Source: CAZTHM01 sp041946825 (GTDB taxonomy: Bacteria > Acidobacteriota > Terriglobia > UBA7540). From it: DNA of 64,000 nt. Positions 31,505 to 39,542 of the stretch are shown here, piece after piece; within the stretch, counting starts at the first letter, position 1; each line of letters begins with the position of its first letter. The notes beneath the pieces were generated by a model that saw only the letters and a program-made list of their open reading frames with translations, searched no databases and was not told where the DNA came from. The position numbers and the translations under genes are program-made. The stretch covers positions 248,001-312,000 of the forward strand of contig JBHGBD010000003.1 in NCBI GenBank assembly GCA_041946825.1, read 5' to 3'.

Positions 31505-32454
31505 CGGAACTGCGTTGGAATCCCACCGCCCGCGAGTGGGTCTCCACCGCTTCCCACCGACAACATCGCCCGCAAATGCCTACCGGCTGGTGCCCGTTCT
31601 GCCCGGGCTCGGGGCGCGTGCCGGAGCATTACGACGTCCACATCTACGCCAACGACTTTCCCGCTTTCTCGATTCCCCCGCCCCAGCCGGCGATCGACGG
31701 GGATGATTTCTATCGGGTGCGGAAATCCCTTGGGAAGTGCGATGTCGTCCTCTATCACCCTGACCACAACACCTCGCTGCCCCAGCTGCCGGTTAACCAT
31801 ATTGTGAAGCTTGTCAGGCTGTGGCGGCGGCGCTTCGTCGAGCTGAAAGCGTTGCGCGGGATTCGCTATGTCCTGATCTTCGAAAATAAGGGCGAGGTGA
31901 TCGGCGTGACCATGCCCCACCCGCACGGGCAGATTTACGCTTTCCCGTTCGTCCCGCCGCGCCTGGAGAAAGAAATTTCCGCGGCGCGGGCGCATTTTCG
32001 AAAGCACCGGCGCTGCGTCTTCTGCGATGTCCTGAAAAAGGAGCGGCGCGACGGCCGGCGCGTCGTCGCCGAGAACGCCGCGTTCACGGCTTTCATTCCT
32101 TTCTTTGCGCGCTGGCCGTACGAGGTGCACATCTACTCGCGGCGGCACTTGGGCGCGCTCGATGCCTTCCGGCCCGCGGAAGAGCGGGCGCTGGCGGAAA
32201 TGCTCAAGTGGATCACCCTCAAGTACGACAATCTCTTCCAGTTTTCGTTTCCCTACATGATGCTCCTGCACCAGTCACCCGCGAAAGGGAGATACCCGTA
32301 CTTCCATTTCCATATCGAGTTCTACCCGCCGCACCGCAGCAAGGAGAAACTGAAATACCTGGCCAGCGTCGAGACGGGCGGCGGGAGTTTTCTTAATGAT
32401 TCACTAGCCGAGGAGAAAGCAGCGGAGTTGCGGAAAGTGCCGCCGCAGAAGTAG
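31501..32454 (+). CDS. galT: galactose-1-phosphate uridylyltransferase
   Basis: 317 residues. Zinc-site CPFCPG near the N terminus and the catalytic HPHGQ in TMPHPHGQIYAFPFVPP are present, as is the second half with HIYSRRHLGALDAF and HFHIEFYPP. It transfers UMP from UDP-glucose to galactose-1-phosphate in the Leloir pathway. Start ATG overlaps the stop of the small membrane protein. It is followed by galK; galE is not in the window. The stop codon lies inside a GTAG-bounded repeat. Confidence 0.95.
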   Translation: MTELRWNPTAREWVSTASHRQHRPQMPTGWCPFCPGSGRVPEHYDVHIYANDFPAFSIPPPQPAIDGDDFYRVRKSLGKCDVVLYHPDHNTSLPQLPVNHIVKLVRLWRRRFVELKALRGIRYVLIFENKGEVIGVTMPHPHGQIYAFPFVPPRLEKEISAARAHFRKHRRCVFCDVLKKERRDGRRVVAENAAFTAFIPFFARWPYEVHIYSRRHLGALDAFRPAEERALAEMLKWITLKYDNLFQFSFPYMMLLHQSPAKGRYPYFHFHIEFYPPHRSKEKLKYLASVETGGGSFLNDSLAEEKAAELRKVPPQK

Positions 32455-32506
32455 CGCCCGGCTTCAGCCGGGCACGGTTTGCTGCCGCCCTGAAGGGCGA
32501 CGCTAC
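32451..32506. repeat. GTAG-bounded double-hairpin (REP-like) element
   Basis: GTAGCG and CGCTAC bound the element. Inside are CCCGGCTTCAGCCGGG and CGCCCTGAAGGGCG hairpins. The galT stop codon is part of the left end. It resembles the element at 54685-54748 in layout. Confidence 0.75.
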
Positions 32507-32514
32507 AGGAACGG

Positions 32515-33663
32515 ATGAGCCAGATGATTGAGGAAACCTTCAAGAAGAACTTCGGGGCGCCGCCCGACGTGGTGGTCCGTGCTCCAGGACGGGTGAACCT
32601 GATCGGAGAACACACCGACTACAACGACGGCTTCGTGCTGCCGGCGGCGATTGACCGTTTCATCGAGTTTGCCGGCCGCCGGCGCGCCGACCGCACCGTG
32701 CGTGTGCATTCGACCGATTTCCATGATTCCGCCGATTTTTCCCTCGATGATATTCAGAAAGACAGCGAGCATCGCTGGAGCAATTACCTGCGCGGTGTTT
32801 CGAAGTTTCTCGAAGCGGACGGGCATCGGCTGACCGGCGCCGACATCCTGTTCGGCGGCGACGTGCCGCGTGAGTCGGGTTTGAGTTCTTCCGCCGCCGT
32901 CGAAGTCGCGGCCACGACGTTCTGGCAGCAGTTGATGGGACTCCAGCTCGATCCCGTTTACGTCGTCAAACTCTCGCGGCGCGCTGAGAACGAATTCGTG
33001 GGTGTGCCGTGCGGAATCATGGACCAGTTCATTTCCGCGCTGGGGCGCAGCGAACACGCGCTCTTCCTTGATTGCCGCGACCTGAGCTATCGCCACGTCC
33101 CCCTGCGCGGCGATGTCAAGGTCGTCGTGTGCAATACCGGCATCAAGCGGGCGCTGGCACAGTCGGAATATGAAGTGCGCCTCAGGCAATGCAACCAGGC
33201 CGTCGCGCAACTGAAGAGCGTGGGGCTGGCGATCAAGAACCTCCGCGACGTCGAGCCGGAAGATCTGGAGACTGCCGGCGACGCACTCTCCGAGATCTTG
33301 CTCCGCCGCGCCCGGCACGTGGTGACAGAAAATGCGCGAGTACTGGAAGCGGTGAAAGTCCTCGAAGAGGGTGATCTCGAGCGATTTGGCGAACTGATGA
33401 ACGCCTCGCACGAAAGCCTGCGCGACGATTATGAGGTCAGCTCGAAAGAGCTTGATGTGCTCGTCGAGCTTGCCTGGAAGCAGCCCGGAACGCTCGGCGC
33501 GCGGATGACCGGAGCGGGTTTTGGCGGCTGCACCGTCAATCTGGTCCGCGCCGATGCCGCCCCGGCATTCGTCGAAGCGGTGAGCCGCGGCTATCAGGAA
33601 ACTCTCGGCCTCAAGTCGGAGATTTACGTCTGCCAGGCTTCCGACGGCGCACTCACGGCGTAG
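32515..33663 (+). CDS. galK: galactokinase
   Basis: 382 residues (ATG 32515, or 32524). GHMP kinase signatures: VRAPGRVNLIGEHTDYNDGF (galactokinase signature with catalytic Arg and substrate-binding Glu-His-Thr-Asp), GLSSSAAVEVA (ATP loop), and GARMTGAGFGGCTVNLV. The catalytic Asp is in GIMDQFISALG. It phosphorylates galactose at C1, feeding GalT. Last gene of the galactose group. Confidence 0.96.
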   Translation: MSQMIEETFKKNFGAPPDVVVRAPGRVNLIGEHTDYNDGFVLPAAIDRFIEFAGRRRADRTVRVHSTDFHDSADFSLDDIQKDSEHRWSNYLRGVSKFLEADGHRLTGADILFGGDVPRESGLSSSAAVEVAATTFWQQLMGLQLDPVYVVKLSRRAENEFVGVPCGIMDQFISALGRSEHALFLDCRDLSYRHVPLRGDVKVVVCNTGIKRALAQSEYEVRLRQCNQAVAQLKSVGLAIKNLRDVEPEDLETAGDALSEILLRRARHVVTENARVLEAVKVLEEGDLERFGELMNASHESLRDDYEVSSKELDVLVELAWKQPGTLGARMTGAGFGGCTVNLVRADAAPAFVEAVSRGYQETLGLKSEIYVCQASDGALTA

Positions 33664-33728
33664 GATTTGAGTGTGATCCGATCCGGCAGTTTGCCCGACA
33701 ATCATCTGCTTGACAGGATGAGGAGAAT

Positions 33729-34031
33729 ATGTCAGATTGGATGACAGCAGGGAGACGACAGATGGCTGAAAGACGAAAGATTTCGACAACCGTCTCAGCG
33801 AGGACGTACGCCTATCTCCAATCGCTCATTGAACGTGGGAGGGCGCGGAACCTCGCCGAGGCGCTCGACGCGAGTATGGGGGGACTCTTGAGGGCTGAAA
33901 ACCGCGCTCGATTGGCGCGTGATACCGCGGCGTATTTTGAGTCGATGCCGCGGGAGGTCGCGGAAGAGGAGCGACGTATGGAAACAGCACTAGCCGCGAG
34001 CTCGGGCGAAGTGGACTTTGATGCCTGGTAA
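33729..34031 (+). CDS. antitoxin-like partner of the MazF-type protein
   Basis: 100 residues. The N-terminal ISTTVSARTYAYLQSLIERGRARNLAEALD looks like a ribbon-helix-helix DNA-binding domain, followed by a charged C-terminal tail (REVAEEERRMETAL...EVDFDAW) of the kind that wraps a toxin. GAGGAG precedes the ATG; an in-frame ATG at 33762 is a possible shorter start. It overlaps the next gene by 11 bp. Expected to neutralise the toxin and repress the operon. Confidence 0.8.
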   Translation: MSDWMTAGRRQMAERRKISTTVSARTYAYLQSLIERGRARNLAEALDASMGGLLRAENRARLARDTAAYFESMPREVAEEERRMETALAASSGEVDFDAW

Positions 34032-34383
34032 CATATGGCCCCGCCGAGGGGAAATCTGGACAGCTCAATTGGGGGACGCATCCCGGAGACATTGGGTTCT
34101 CATCGTTTCACTCGACAGCCGTAACGCTTCGGATCACATCGAGTCGGTTCTGATTGTCCCTTTTGGAAGCAGCGGAGTTCCTGGGCCCACATCACTCCGT
34201 CTGGAAGCGGGCGAGACCGGTCTTCCTGGCGGTTCCTACCTCAAAGGCCATTTCATTACGACGATCAAAAAGTCGCAGCTTGTCGAGCGCCTCCCGCGCT
34301 CGCTCAGCAGCGCGCGCATGCGCCAGGTGTCCAAAATGATCCGGCGGGCTTTTGACCCGGATGCCCCGTGGGAGTCCGAATAG
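34021..34383 (+). CDS. MazF/PemK family toxin (endoribonuclease)
   Basis: 120 residues. WPRRGEIWTAQLG at the N terminus, HWVLIVSLDSRN and ESVLIVPFGSS, then the LKGHFITTIKKSQLVERLPRSLS ending match MazF/PemK folds, with the conserved Arg in the RRGEIW loop and the Thr of FITTI. These toxins cleave mRNA at short sequences. Start ATG lies inside the antitoxin gene's last codons, a coupling typical of such modules. Confidence 0.88.
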   Translation: MPGNIWPRRGEIWTAQLGDASRRHWVLIVSLDSRNASDHIESVLIVPFGSSGVPGPTSLRLEAGETGLPGGSYLKGHFITTIKKSQLVERLPRSLSSARMRQVSKMIRRAFDPDAPWESE

Positions 34384-34462
34384 CCGGCTTTCATGGTATG
34401 GCTGCGCGGGGAGGCGCCGACCCCTAAATCCCTGTAACGCACTCCAGATGGGTGTGTGCCCG

Positions 34463-35047
34463 CTAACCCGGCGGAGGGCCTTTGATGATGTAGGCGAAAA
34501 AGCTGATGAGGAAGAAAACGACGAGGGCGAAGAAGATCGTACGGGTGACAGGCCCGACCTCCGCTTCGATGAATGGGCAGACGGCTTGAGGTTGCCGCCG
34601 TCGCGTCAGGTACCAGGGAAACACCAGCACCCACAACAGAGCCGAACCCAATCCCCACCGGAAGGCTTTCGGAACCCCGCGTTGCAGGGCGTCGAAGGCA
34701 ACCCAGGCTCCACAACTGATTTCGAAGACTCCGAGGATGAGGAAAGCCTTGGTCAGGCCGTAGCGCTGATTCAGGTAAGCGGCGGCAGAGAGACGGAGCA
34801 GCAGCAGAACCGCAAACAACATCCACGGAAATCTTGCCCGTTCGCGGAGAGTGAGCGGGCTCAATGCCGGAAGCGCCTCGACCGCCGGGGAGGGTTTGCT
34901 GATGGCGTCCGGATCCACCGGCGTTCTGCATACGGCGCAGACTCGCGAGCCCGGCCCAAGCATCTGCCCGCAAGCAGGGCAGGGGAATGCCTCCTTAGTA
35001 CCGGAGGATTCCGGCGGTGTGAGCGGAGATGGGTATTGATCAGGCAT
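34463..35047 (-). CDS. membrane protein with N-terminal zinc ribbon
   Basis: 194 residues. A Cys4 ribbon (CPACGQMLGPGSRVCAVC) at about 23-40 is followed by a linker and four membrane helices (about 75-92, 98-118, 130-147 and 168-188). No catalytic motif. Function unknown; similar zinc-ribbon membrane proteins are common in Acidobacteriota-like genomes. It is convergent with the toxin gene. Confidence 0.7.
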   Translation of the reverse strand: MPDQYPSPLTPPESSGTKEAFPCPACGQMLGPGSRVCAVCRTPVDPDAISKPSPAVEALPALSPLTLRERARFPWMLFAVLLLLRLSAAAYLNQRYGLTKAFLILGVFEISCGAWVAFDALQRGVPKAFRWGLGSALLWVLVFPWYLTRRRQPQAVCPFIEAEVGPVTRTIFFALVVFFLISFFAYIIKGPPPG

Positions 35048-35150
35048 TCAAGAATTGGTTCATTGAATCATTGATCCATTGCTGCGACCGATCGAGCCCC
35101 TTGGCGTTTTTTGGGTCTTCAATGAATCAATGGCCCGATGAACCGATGAT
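35048..35150. repeat. micro-repeat block (CATTGAATCATTGATCCATTG type)
   Basis: Units such as TTCATTGAATCATTGATCC and TCAATGAATCAATGGCCCG fill the spacer between the zinc-ribbon and PIG-L genes. The two halves are partly complementary. It contains no gene. Confidence 0.7.
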
Positions 35151-37196
35151 TCAATCCTTCTCGTTCCATCCTTCGTGCTCTTTCCAATCTAGCACCACGC
35201 GATAGCTTTGCGTGCGCGGAAGTTCGCTCATGGTTCGCACGTGGCCCTGCGCGCGGTTTCCGGTCTGCGATTGATAATACCAGCCGGCTTCCTGGGCGCG
35301 CGCCGCAACCTCGCCCGTGACGGAGAAGGAGCGCTCTTCGTAGTGGTAGGGCGTCGAGGGATGTCCCTTGGGATCGTAGACGCGGTTCACCCACAATTCG
35401 AATCCCGGCGCAAGCGGCGCCTCGCGCGCCAACTCCTGCAACGCCTTCACCACGAAAAAGTTGTTCACAATATGGTCGATATGCCCTTCCGCGGGCGGAT
35501 GCGCGGTGATCACGACTTGCGGCTGGAATCTTTTGATCATTTCCTTCGTGGCTTCCACGACGGGGTTGCGGGCGTAAGGGAGGTTCGGCGTTTCCAACCC
35601 GTCATACGGCGCGTGATCGCTGGCGAGCAAAACAGAGAGATAAGGATTCGACGCGTCGTGGTGGCGATACCAGATTTCTCCCGAGCCGCCATCCGGCAGG
35701 CCCAGGAAATGTACGCTTTCGCGCGGCACACCGAGATGCCCCAGCGAGGCGCGCGCTTCCTCCATCCGCAGGGCGCCGAAATTCATCGCTTCCTCAGGAT
35801 CGCACGAGTGCTGATAGTAGCGGTCGCAGGACCCCGCATCGCCGCCGGTGAAATAGACCACGTGAATGGGGACGCGATTCTCGGCGGCGGCGCGAATGAT
35901 CCACGCCAGCGTTGTGTCATCGTCCTCGTGCGCGCAGAAAAGCAGGATCGAATCGGGCAAGGGATTGGCAGCCAGTTCGAGCTGTCCGGCGGCCAGAAGT
36001 TCGTCGGCCTTGCTGGTGACTTCCACGACCACGCGATAGGTTCCTGATTTGTCAGAAGGCAGGCGGAAGGTGACCTCCTGCTCGATCCGCCCATGCGACT
36101 TGAGGTCGATGCCTTCGCTGACAACCTGTTTGCCAAACTCGGCGCTGCCCAAGGCGCGCAAACTCGCCTGAATCTTCATGGCGTGCCACGGCCGGTCGGT
36201 GGAGTTCGTGACGGCGAATTTAACTCGAGCCTCCTCCCCGGGCTCGTACATCGTGTGCGCGCCGTCGAATTGAATCGCCGTTGAGCCGAACTCCGGCCGA
36301 CGGAACTCTCGGTAGCTGGTAGTATCGATCGATTCCAGGCTGGGATGGACGTATTGATTCGGGTAAATTTCCTGCACGCGGTTATTCACCGGCTGAACGA
36401 ACGTGAGCGCGCTGAACGCAATGTCGTAGACATTCTTGCGGGCCTCATCCCAAACAACAACGGCGTATTGCTTGACCGCCGGCTGCTGAACCGGCTTGAC
36501 GATTGCCGCGCGTGCCGAGCGCACTTCGGTCTCGATGCCGGGCCGGAGGGTAAGCGATTTAACGATGGGGAAAACGTCGGTTCCCACGCCACTCACTTGC
36601 TGCGCAATCCAGGGCCAATACCTTTCGGAAAACTCCACGCGCAGCCCAGTCAGCGGACGCGTCGTCAGGTTGCGAAGAATCGCGCGGCACGAGACAGGGT
36701 CGCCCGGCGAATAGAACGTTTTGTCGAGCTCGATGCGCTCGATCCGCACCAGTTTCTTGTGAACCACGAACGCCGTGTTGCCAGCAGGAGCCAGCGAAGG
36801 TTGAAGGGGTTTGGGGCCCGCACCCGCTAGAACGACCATATATCGACCGGTTCGAGCCTGTTCCGGGATTCGCCAGACTTCACGATATTCGTCGGCATTT
36901 GCGCGGTCGGCTCCCAGCTTGATTCGAGTCGCCTCCAACACGGGCTTTGAATCGCCGAGGTAACGAACCGTGACGTCCACGTCCGTCAGAGGGCGAGTTT
37001 CTTCGCCGGGGGAAGGGATCACGCGGACCCTGACGGTCTCTCCCACGTTGTAGCTGATCTTGTCGGTGACAACCTGGAATCCGGCCTGCCCGCGGGCGGG
37101 AGAGACCGCGATCGAAAGCGTGACGGCCGATATCACCCAGCTCGCGGCGAGGCTGAAACGATGCGCCCGCGCGCCGGAATGCGCAAACTGTGGCAT
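35151..37196 (-). CDS. exported PIG-L family deacetylase with N-terminal beta domains
   Basis: 681 residues from the ATG at 37196, picked for its GGGGGAG site; the frame continues upstream. A signal peptide is present (FSLAASWVISAVTLSIAVSPARGQ). Residues about 35-430 are beta-sandwich repeats (DVTVRYLGDSKPVL and similar). The C-terminal catalytic domain begins at FCAHEDDDTTLAWIIRAAAENRVPIHVVYFTGGDAG; the metal site also uses HPPAEGHIDH. PIG-L enzymes remove N-acetyl groups from glucosamine-type substrates. The substrate here is unknown, and location outside the cytoplasm points to a surface glycan. Confidence 0.88.
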   Translation of the reverse strand: MPQFAHSGARAHRFSLAASWVISAVTLSIAVSPARGQAGFQVVTDKISYNVGETVRVRVIPSPGEETRPLTDVDVTVRYLGDSKPVLEATRIKLGADRANADEYREVWRIPEQARTGRYMVVLAGAGPKPLQPSLAPAGNTAFVVHKKLVRIERIELDKTFYSPGDPVSCRAILRNLTTRPLTGLRVEFSERYWPWIAQQVSGVGTDVFPIVKSLTLRPGIETEVRSARAAIVKPVQQPAVKQYAVVVWDEARKNVYDIAFSALTFVQPVNNRVQEIYPNQYVHPSLESIDTTSYREFRRPEFGSTAIQFDGAHTMYEPGEEARVKFAVTNSTDRPWHAMKIQASLRALGSAEFGKQVVSEGIDLKSHGRIEQEVTFRLPSDKSGTYRVVVEVTSKADELLAAGQLELAANPLPDSILLFCAHEDDDTTLAWIIRAAAENRVPIHVVYFTGGDAGSCDRYYQHSCDPEEAMNFGALRMEEARASLGHLGVPRESVHFLGLPDGGSGEIWYRHHDASNPYLSVLLASDHAPYDGLETPNLPYARNPVVEATKEMIKRFQPQVVITAHPPAEGHIDHIVNNFFVVKALQELAREAPLAPGFELWVNRVYDPKGHPSTPYHYEERSFSVTGEVAARAQEAGWYYQSQTGNRAQGHVRTMSELPRTQSYRVVLDWKEHEGWNEKD

Positions 37197-37279
37197 GGCT
37201 CCCCCTTCAAGTGAGCATCGCCGATTATAGAGATGCAATGACCATGCGTCCAGTTGGGGGCGTCGAAAAGTGGTGAATG

Positions 37280-38470
37280 CTATGCGTCAGCCCTGGGGGA
37301 AACAAACCTTCTGCGTTCGTAGCGGACGAAGATCGCCTGAGTGATGAACAGCATGAGAGCGAATCCGGCGAGCAGCCAGAAGCCGGCGCGGACGCCGAAG
37401 CGTTGGGCGACGTAACCGATGGCGGGCGGCACGACAACTCCGCTCAAGAGCGCCAGCGTCATGAGCTGGCCGAAGACCGTGCCGAAGAGCTTGGCAAAGT
37501 GCGTGCTCGCCGTTCCGGCCGTGGTGGGGAAAACAGGCGCGAAGCTCAAGCCGCAGACAATTGCCGCTGCGGCCGCCACCGGCACGCTCGGCGCGACGGC
37601 AATCAGGACCAGCCCGACGGTCGCTCCCAGCGACGCCAGCAACACCAGTCGGGGCCCGGGGATTTTCTTCACCACCTGGCTGGCGGCCAGCCGGCCCAGC
37701 ATCATCGCTACCCAGAAAGAAGTCAGGATCGCCTTGGAAGTCTGTGGCGAGGTCTGAAAGGCCTGCTCGAAATAAGTGCGAATCCAGCCCGCACCCGAAA
37801 TTTCAATGGCGGAGTAAAAGAACAGGACCCAGGCGAGGAGTATGATCGCGGGATCGAAGGCGAGGCGACGCGCCTCCGCCCAGAGGAACCCGCCGGCGGC
37901 GCGCGCCGGGGGAAATGTCTCGACGAGCGCAACCACCGCTACGCCCGCCACGATAGCCGCGATAAACCAAAGCGTGACGACCAGCCCCACCCGCGCGGTC
38001 ATCAAGGTGACGAGCGAGGGGAAAAAGATTGCGCCGACTCCAAAGAAGATGTTGCCGAGATTCAACGCCGAGGATGGGTTCTCGGGATACAAGTCGGGGA
38101 TGAGCGTATTGGAAGCGCTCATCGCCGAGCTGCTGCCCAGCCCGAGCACGACCAGCAGTGCGGCGACCATGGCGTAGCTCGGCGAGTAAGCCATGCCCAG
38201 TAGTGCCGCGGCGCTGAGCAGGAAACCTCCGGCCATGACCGGCTTCTTACCGAAGCGGTCAATCAGCGGCCCCGCCAGGAAGACCATGGGGATCTGAGGG
38301 AAATAGAGGAAACTGAAGAGCGTCCCGCCGCGCGCCAGGTCGAATTGCAGACGCGCGCTCAGCTCGGGCATCGTCGCGCCGAGAAACGACGTCATGATCC
38401 CGAAGGTGAACAGCCCCGCGCACGCGGTGCCCATCAGGTATCTGGTCGCGGTCTGCCCTTGAGATGGCAT
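37280..38470 (-). CDS. MFS transporter
   Basis: 396 residues from ATG 38470, which has GGGGTG eight bases upstream; ATGs at 38488 and 38506 would add 6 or 12 residues. Twelve predicted helices. The loop 2-3 motif GPLIDRFGKKPVMAGG and the mid-protein SYTPSYA region (MAYSPSYAMVAALLVVLGLG) support MFS. The loop 8-9 segment MMLGRLAASQVVKKIPG is typical of the FucP/sugar-like group. Substrate unknown; the PIG-L and galactose genes nearby hint at a carbohydrate, weakly. Confidence 0.88.
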   Translation of the reverse strand: MPSQGQTATRYLMGTACAGLFTFGIMTSFLGATMPELSARLQFDLARGGTLFSFLYFPQIPMVFLAGPLIDRFGKKPVMAGGFLLSAAALLGMAYSPSYAMVAALLVVLGLGSSSAMSASNTLIPDLYPENPSSALNLGNIFFGVGAIFFPSLVTLMTARVGLVVTLWFIAAIVAGVAVVALVETFPPARAAGGFLWAEARRLAFDPAIILLAWVLFFYSAIEISGAGWIRTYFEQAFQTSPQTSKAILTSFWVAMMLGRLAASQVVKKIPGPRLVLLASLGATVGLVLIAVAPSVPVAAAAAIVCGLSFAPVFPTTAGTASTHFAKLFGTVFGQLMTLALLSGVVVPPAIGYVAQRFGVRAGFWLLAGFALMLFITQAIFVRYERRRFVSPRADA

Positions 38471-38539
38471 TGAGTTTTCACCCCGCATGCTCGCGCGCCG
38501 GGACATAAACCCTGGACACTTCTCCCGTTCGAAAGGAAG

Positions 38540-38926
38540 TCAGAGTCGAATTCCCATGAGTGTCCGCAACTTTTCTCGAATCTTTCCGGCAACCTTGTAC
38601 GACTCGGCGGCCTCGTCCTTGTCAGCAGATTCTCGCGGATAGCGGGAGGCGATGGCGGCGTTGGACAAGAATCGCAGCTCGTCCGGGCGCCACGACCATC
38701 CTGGCCACGCAGGACCCAGCAGCCGGTCCAGGGTCACGAGGTCGTGCGTTTTTGGGGGGAGGACGCCAAGGTGAATAAGCGCCGCCTTCATGAGTTTTTC
38801 GACGCACGGTTGCGAATGGAAGCAGACCGCGTCGAAGTTCGGCGATTCCGCGGCATGGAGTTCGCGGCCGGCCGTGGCGAAGTCTCCCTCCGCCTTATCG
38901 ATCCACTCTTTGACGGTCGCGTTCAT
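38540..38926 (-). CDS. HEPN domain protein (putative toxin of a HEPN/MNT pair)
   Basis: 128 residues. VKEWIDKAEGDFATAGRELHA, CFHSQPCVEKLMKAALIHLGVLPPKTHDLVTLDRLL and ASRYPRESADKDEAAESYKVAGKIREKL are typical of the PF05168-type HEPN fold. The start overlaps the end of the nucleotidyltransferase gene by 32 bp. HEPN/MNT pairs often work as toxin and antitoxin, the nucleotidyltransferase adding AMP to the HEPN protein. The RxxxxH motif of RNase-active HEPN toxins is not clearly present, so activity is uncertain. Confidence 0.85.
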   Translation of the reverse strand: MNATVKEWIDKAEGDFATAGRELHAAESPNFDAVCFHSQPCVEKLMKAALIHLGVLPPKTHDLVTLDRLLGPAWPGWSWRPDELRFLSNAAIASRYPRESADKDEAAESYKVAGKIREKLRTLMGIRL

Positions 38927-39227
38927 ATAGGACTTTGCCCCGGTCAAGCGCTTCCCGGATGAGAGGGTCTCCTTCGGTGTACCGCCGCGTTGTGTCGTCA
39001 GGGCGGCGCGCAAGAAGGTCAACCGGGAATTCAGGGGAGACGTGGTTCAGGATCTCGAGCGACTTTCTCAGGCTCTTGCCTTCAAAAGGCATGACCACCA
39101 GCAAATCCACATCGGAGTCTGGCGCGGGATTCCCGTAAGCGTAAGACCCAAACAGGATGATCCGGTCGGGCTTAAATGCCTCAGCGATGCGCCGACTGAG
39201 CTCGAGGATGCTTTGCTCATTAACCAC
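38895..39227 (-). CDS. minimal nucleotidyltransferase (MNT) partner of the HEPN protein
   Basis: 110 residues. RIILFGSYAYGNPAPDSDVDLLVV contains the GSX10DXD motif of the Pol-beta-like nucleotidyltransferase fold, with both metal-binding Asp. A third carboxylate is in FPVDLLA. It is the first gene of the pair and overlaps the HEPN gene, the usual order. Predicted antitoxin that AMPylates its partner. Confidence 0.9.
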   Translation of the reverse strand: MVNEQSILELSRRIAEAFKPDRIILFGSYAYGNPAPDSDVDLLVVMPFEGKSLRKSLEILNHVSPEFPVDLLARRPDDTTRRYTEGDPLIREALDRGKVLYERDRQRVDR

Positions 39228-39542
39228 GCCGCTCGTCCTCTCTACAGACAGCTGCCTCGCGAATCACACGCTTGTCCACATCATCAAAACGACCGCTGCA
39301 ACCGCGCCGATTATAAATCACAGTCTGAGGTCTTTAACACAAAAACGCGAGACCCGAAGTTGGTGGCGGCGACGGGAACCCGATTCGGGCGGGCCGCTGA
39401 GTTACGGCGCCATCTTACCCGGACATTCTGGCGATTGACTTACGGCGCGCGGCGGCTTTCAATGGAAGCCGCGGGTTCTGACGTTGAGAGCTGTATTGAG
39501 GCTCATCGCTCTCGCGCTCCCCCGCTCGCCCGAGGATACGCC
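39228..39542. other. divergent spacer between MNT and acyl-CoA synthetase genes
   Basis: 315 bp with no gene. It must hold the promoters of both flanking units. The only structure seen is a hairpin near 39451-39473 (GCGGCTT...AAGCCGC). No repeat of the window's families was noticed. Confidence 0.5.
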
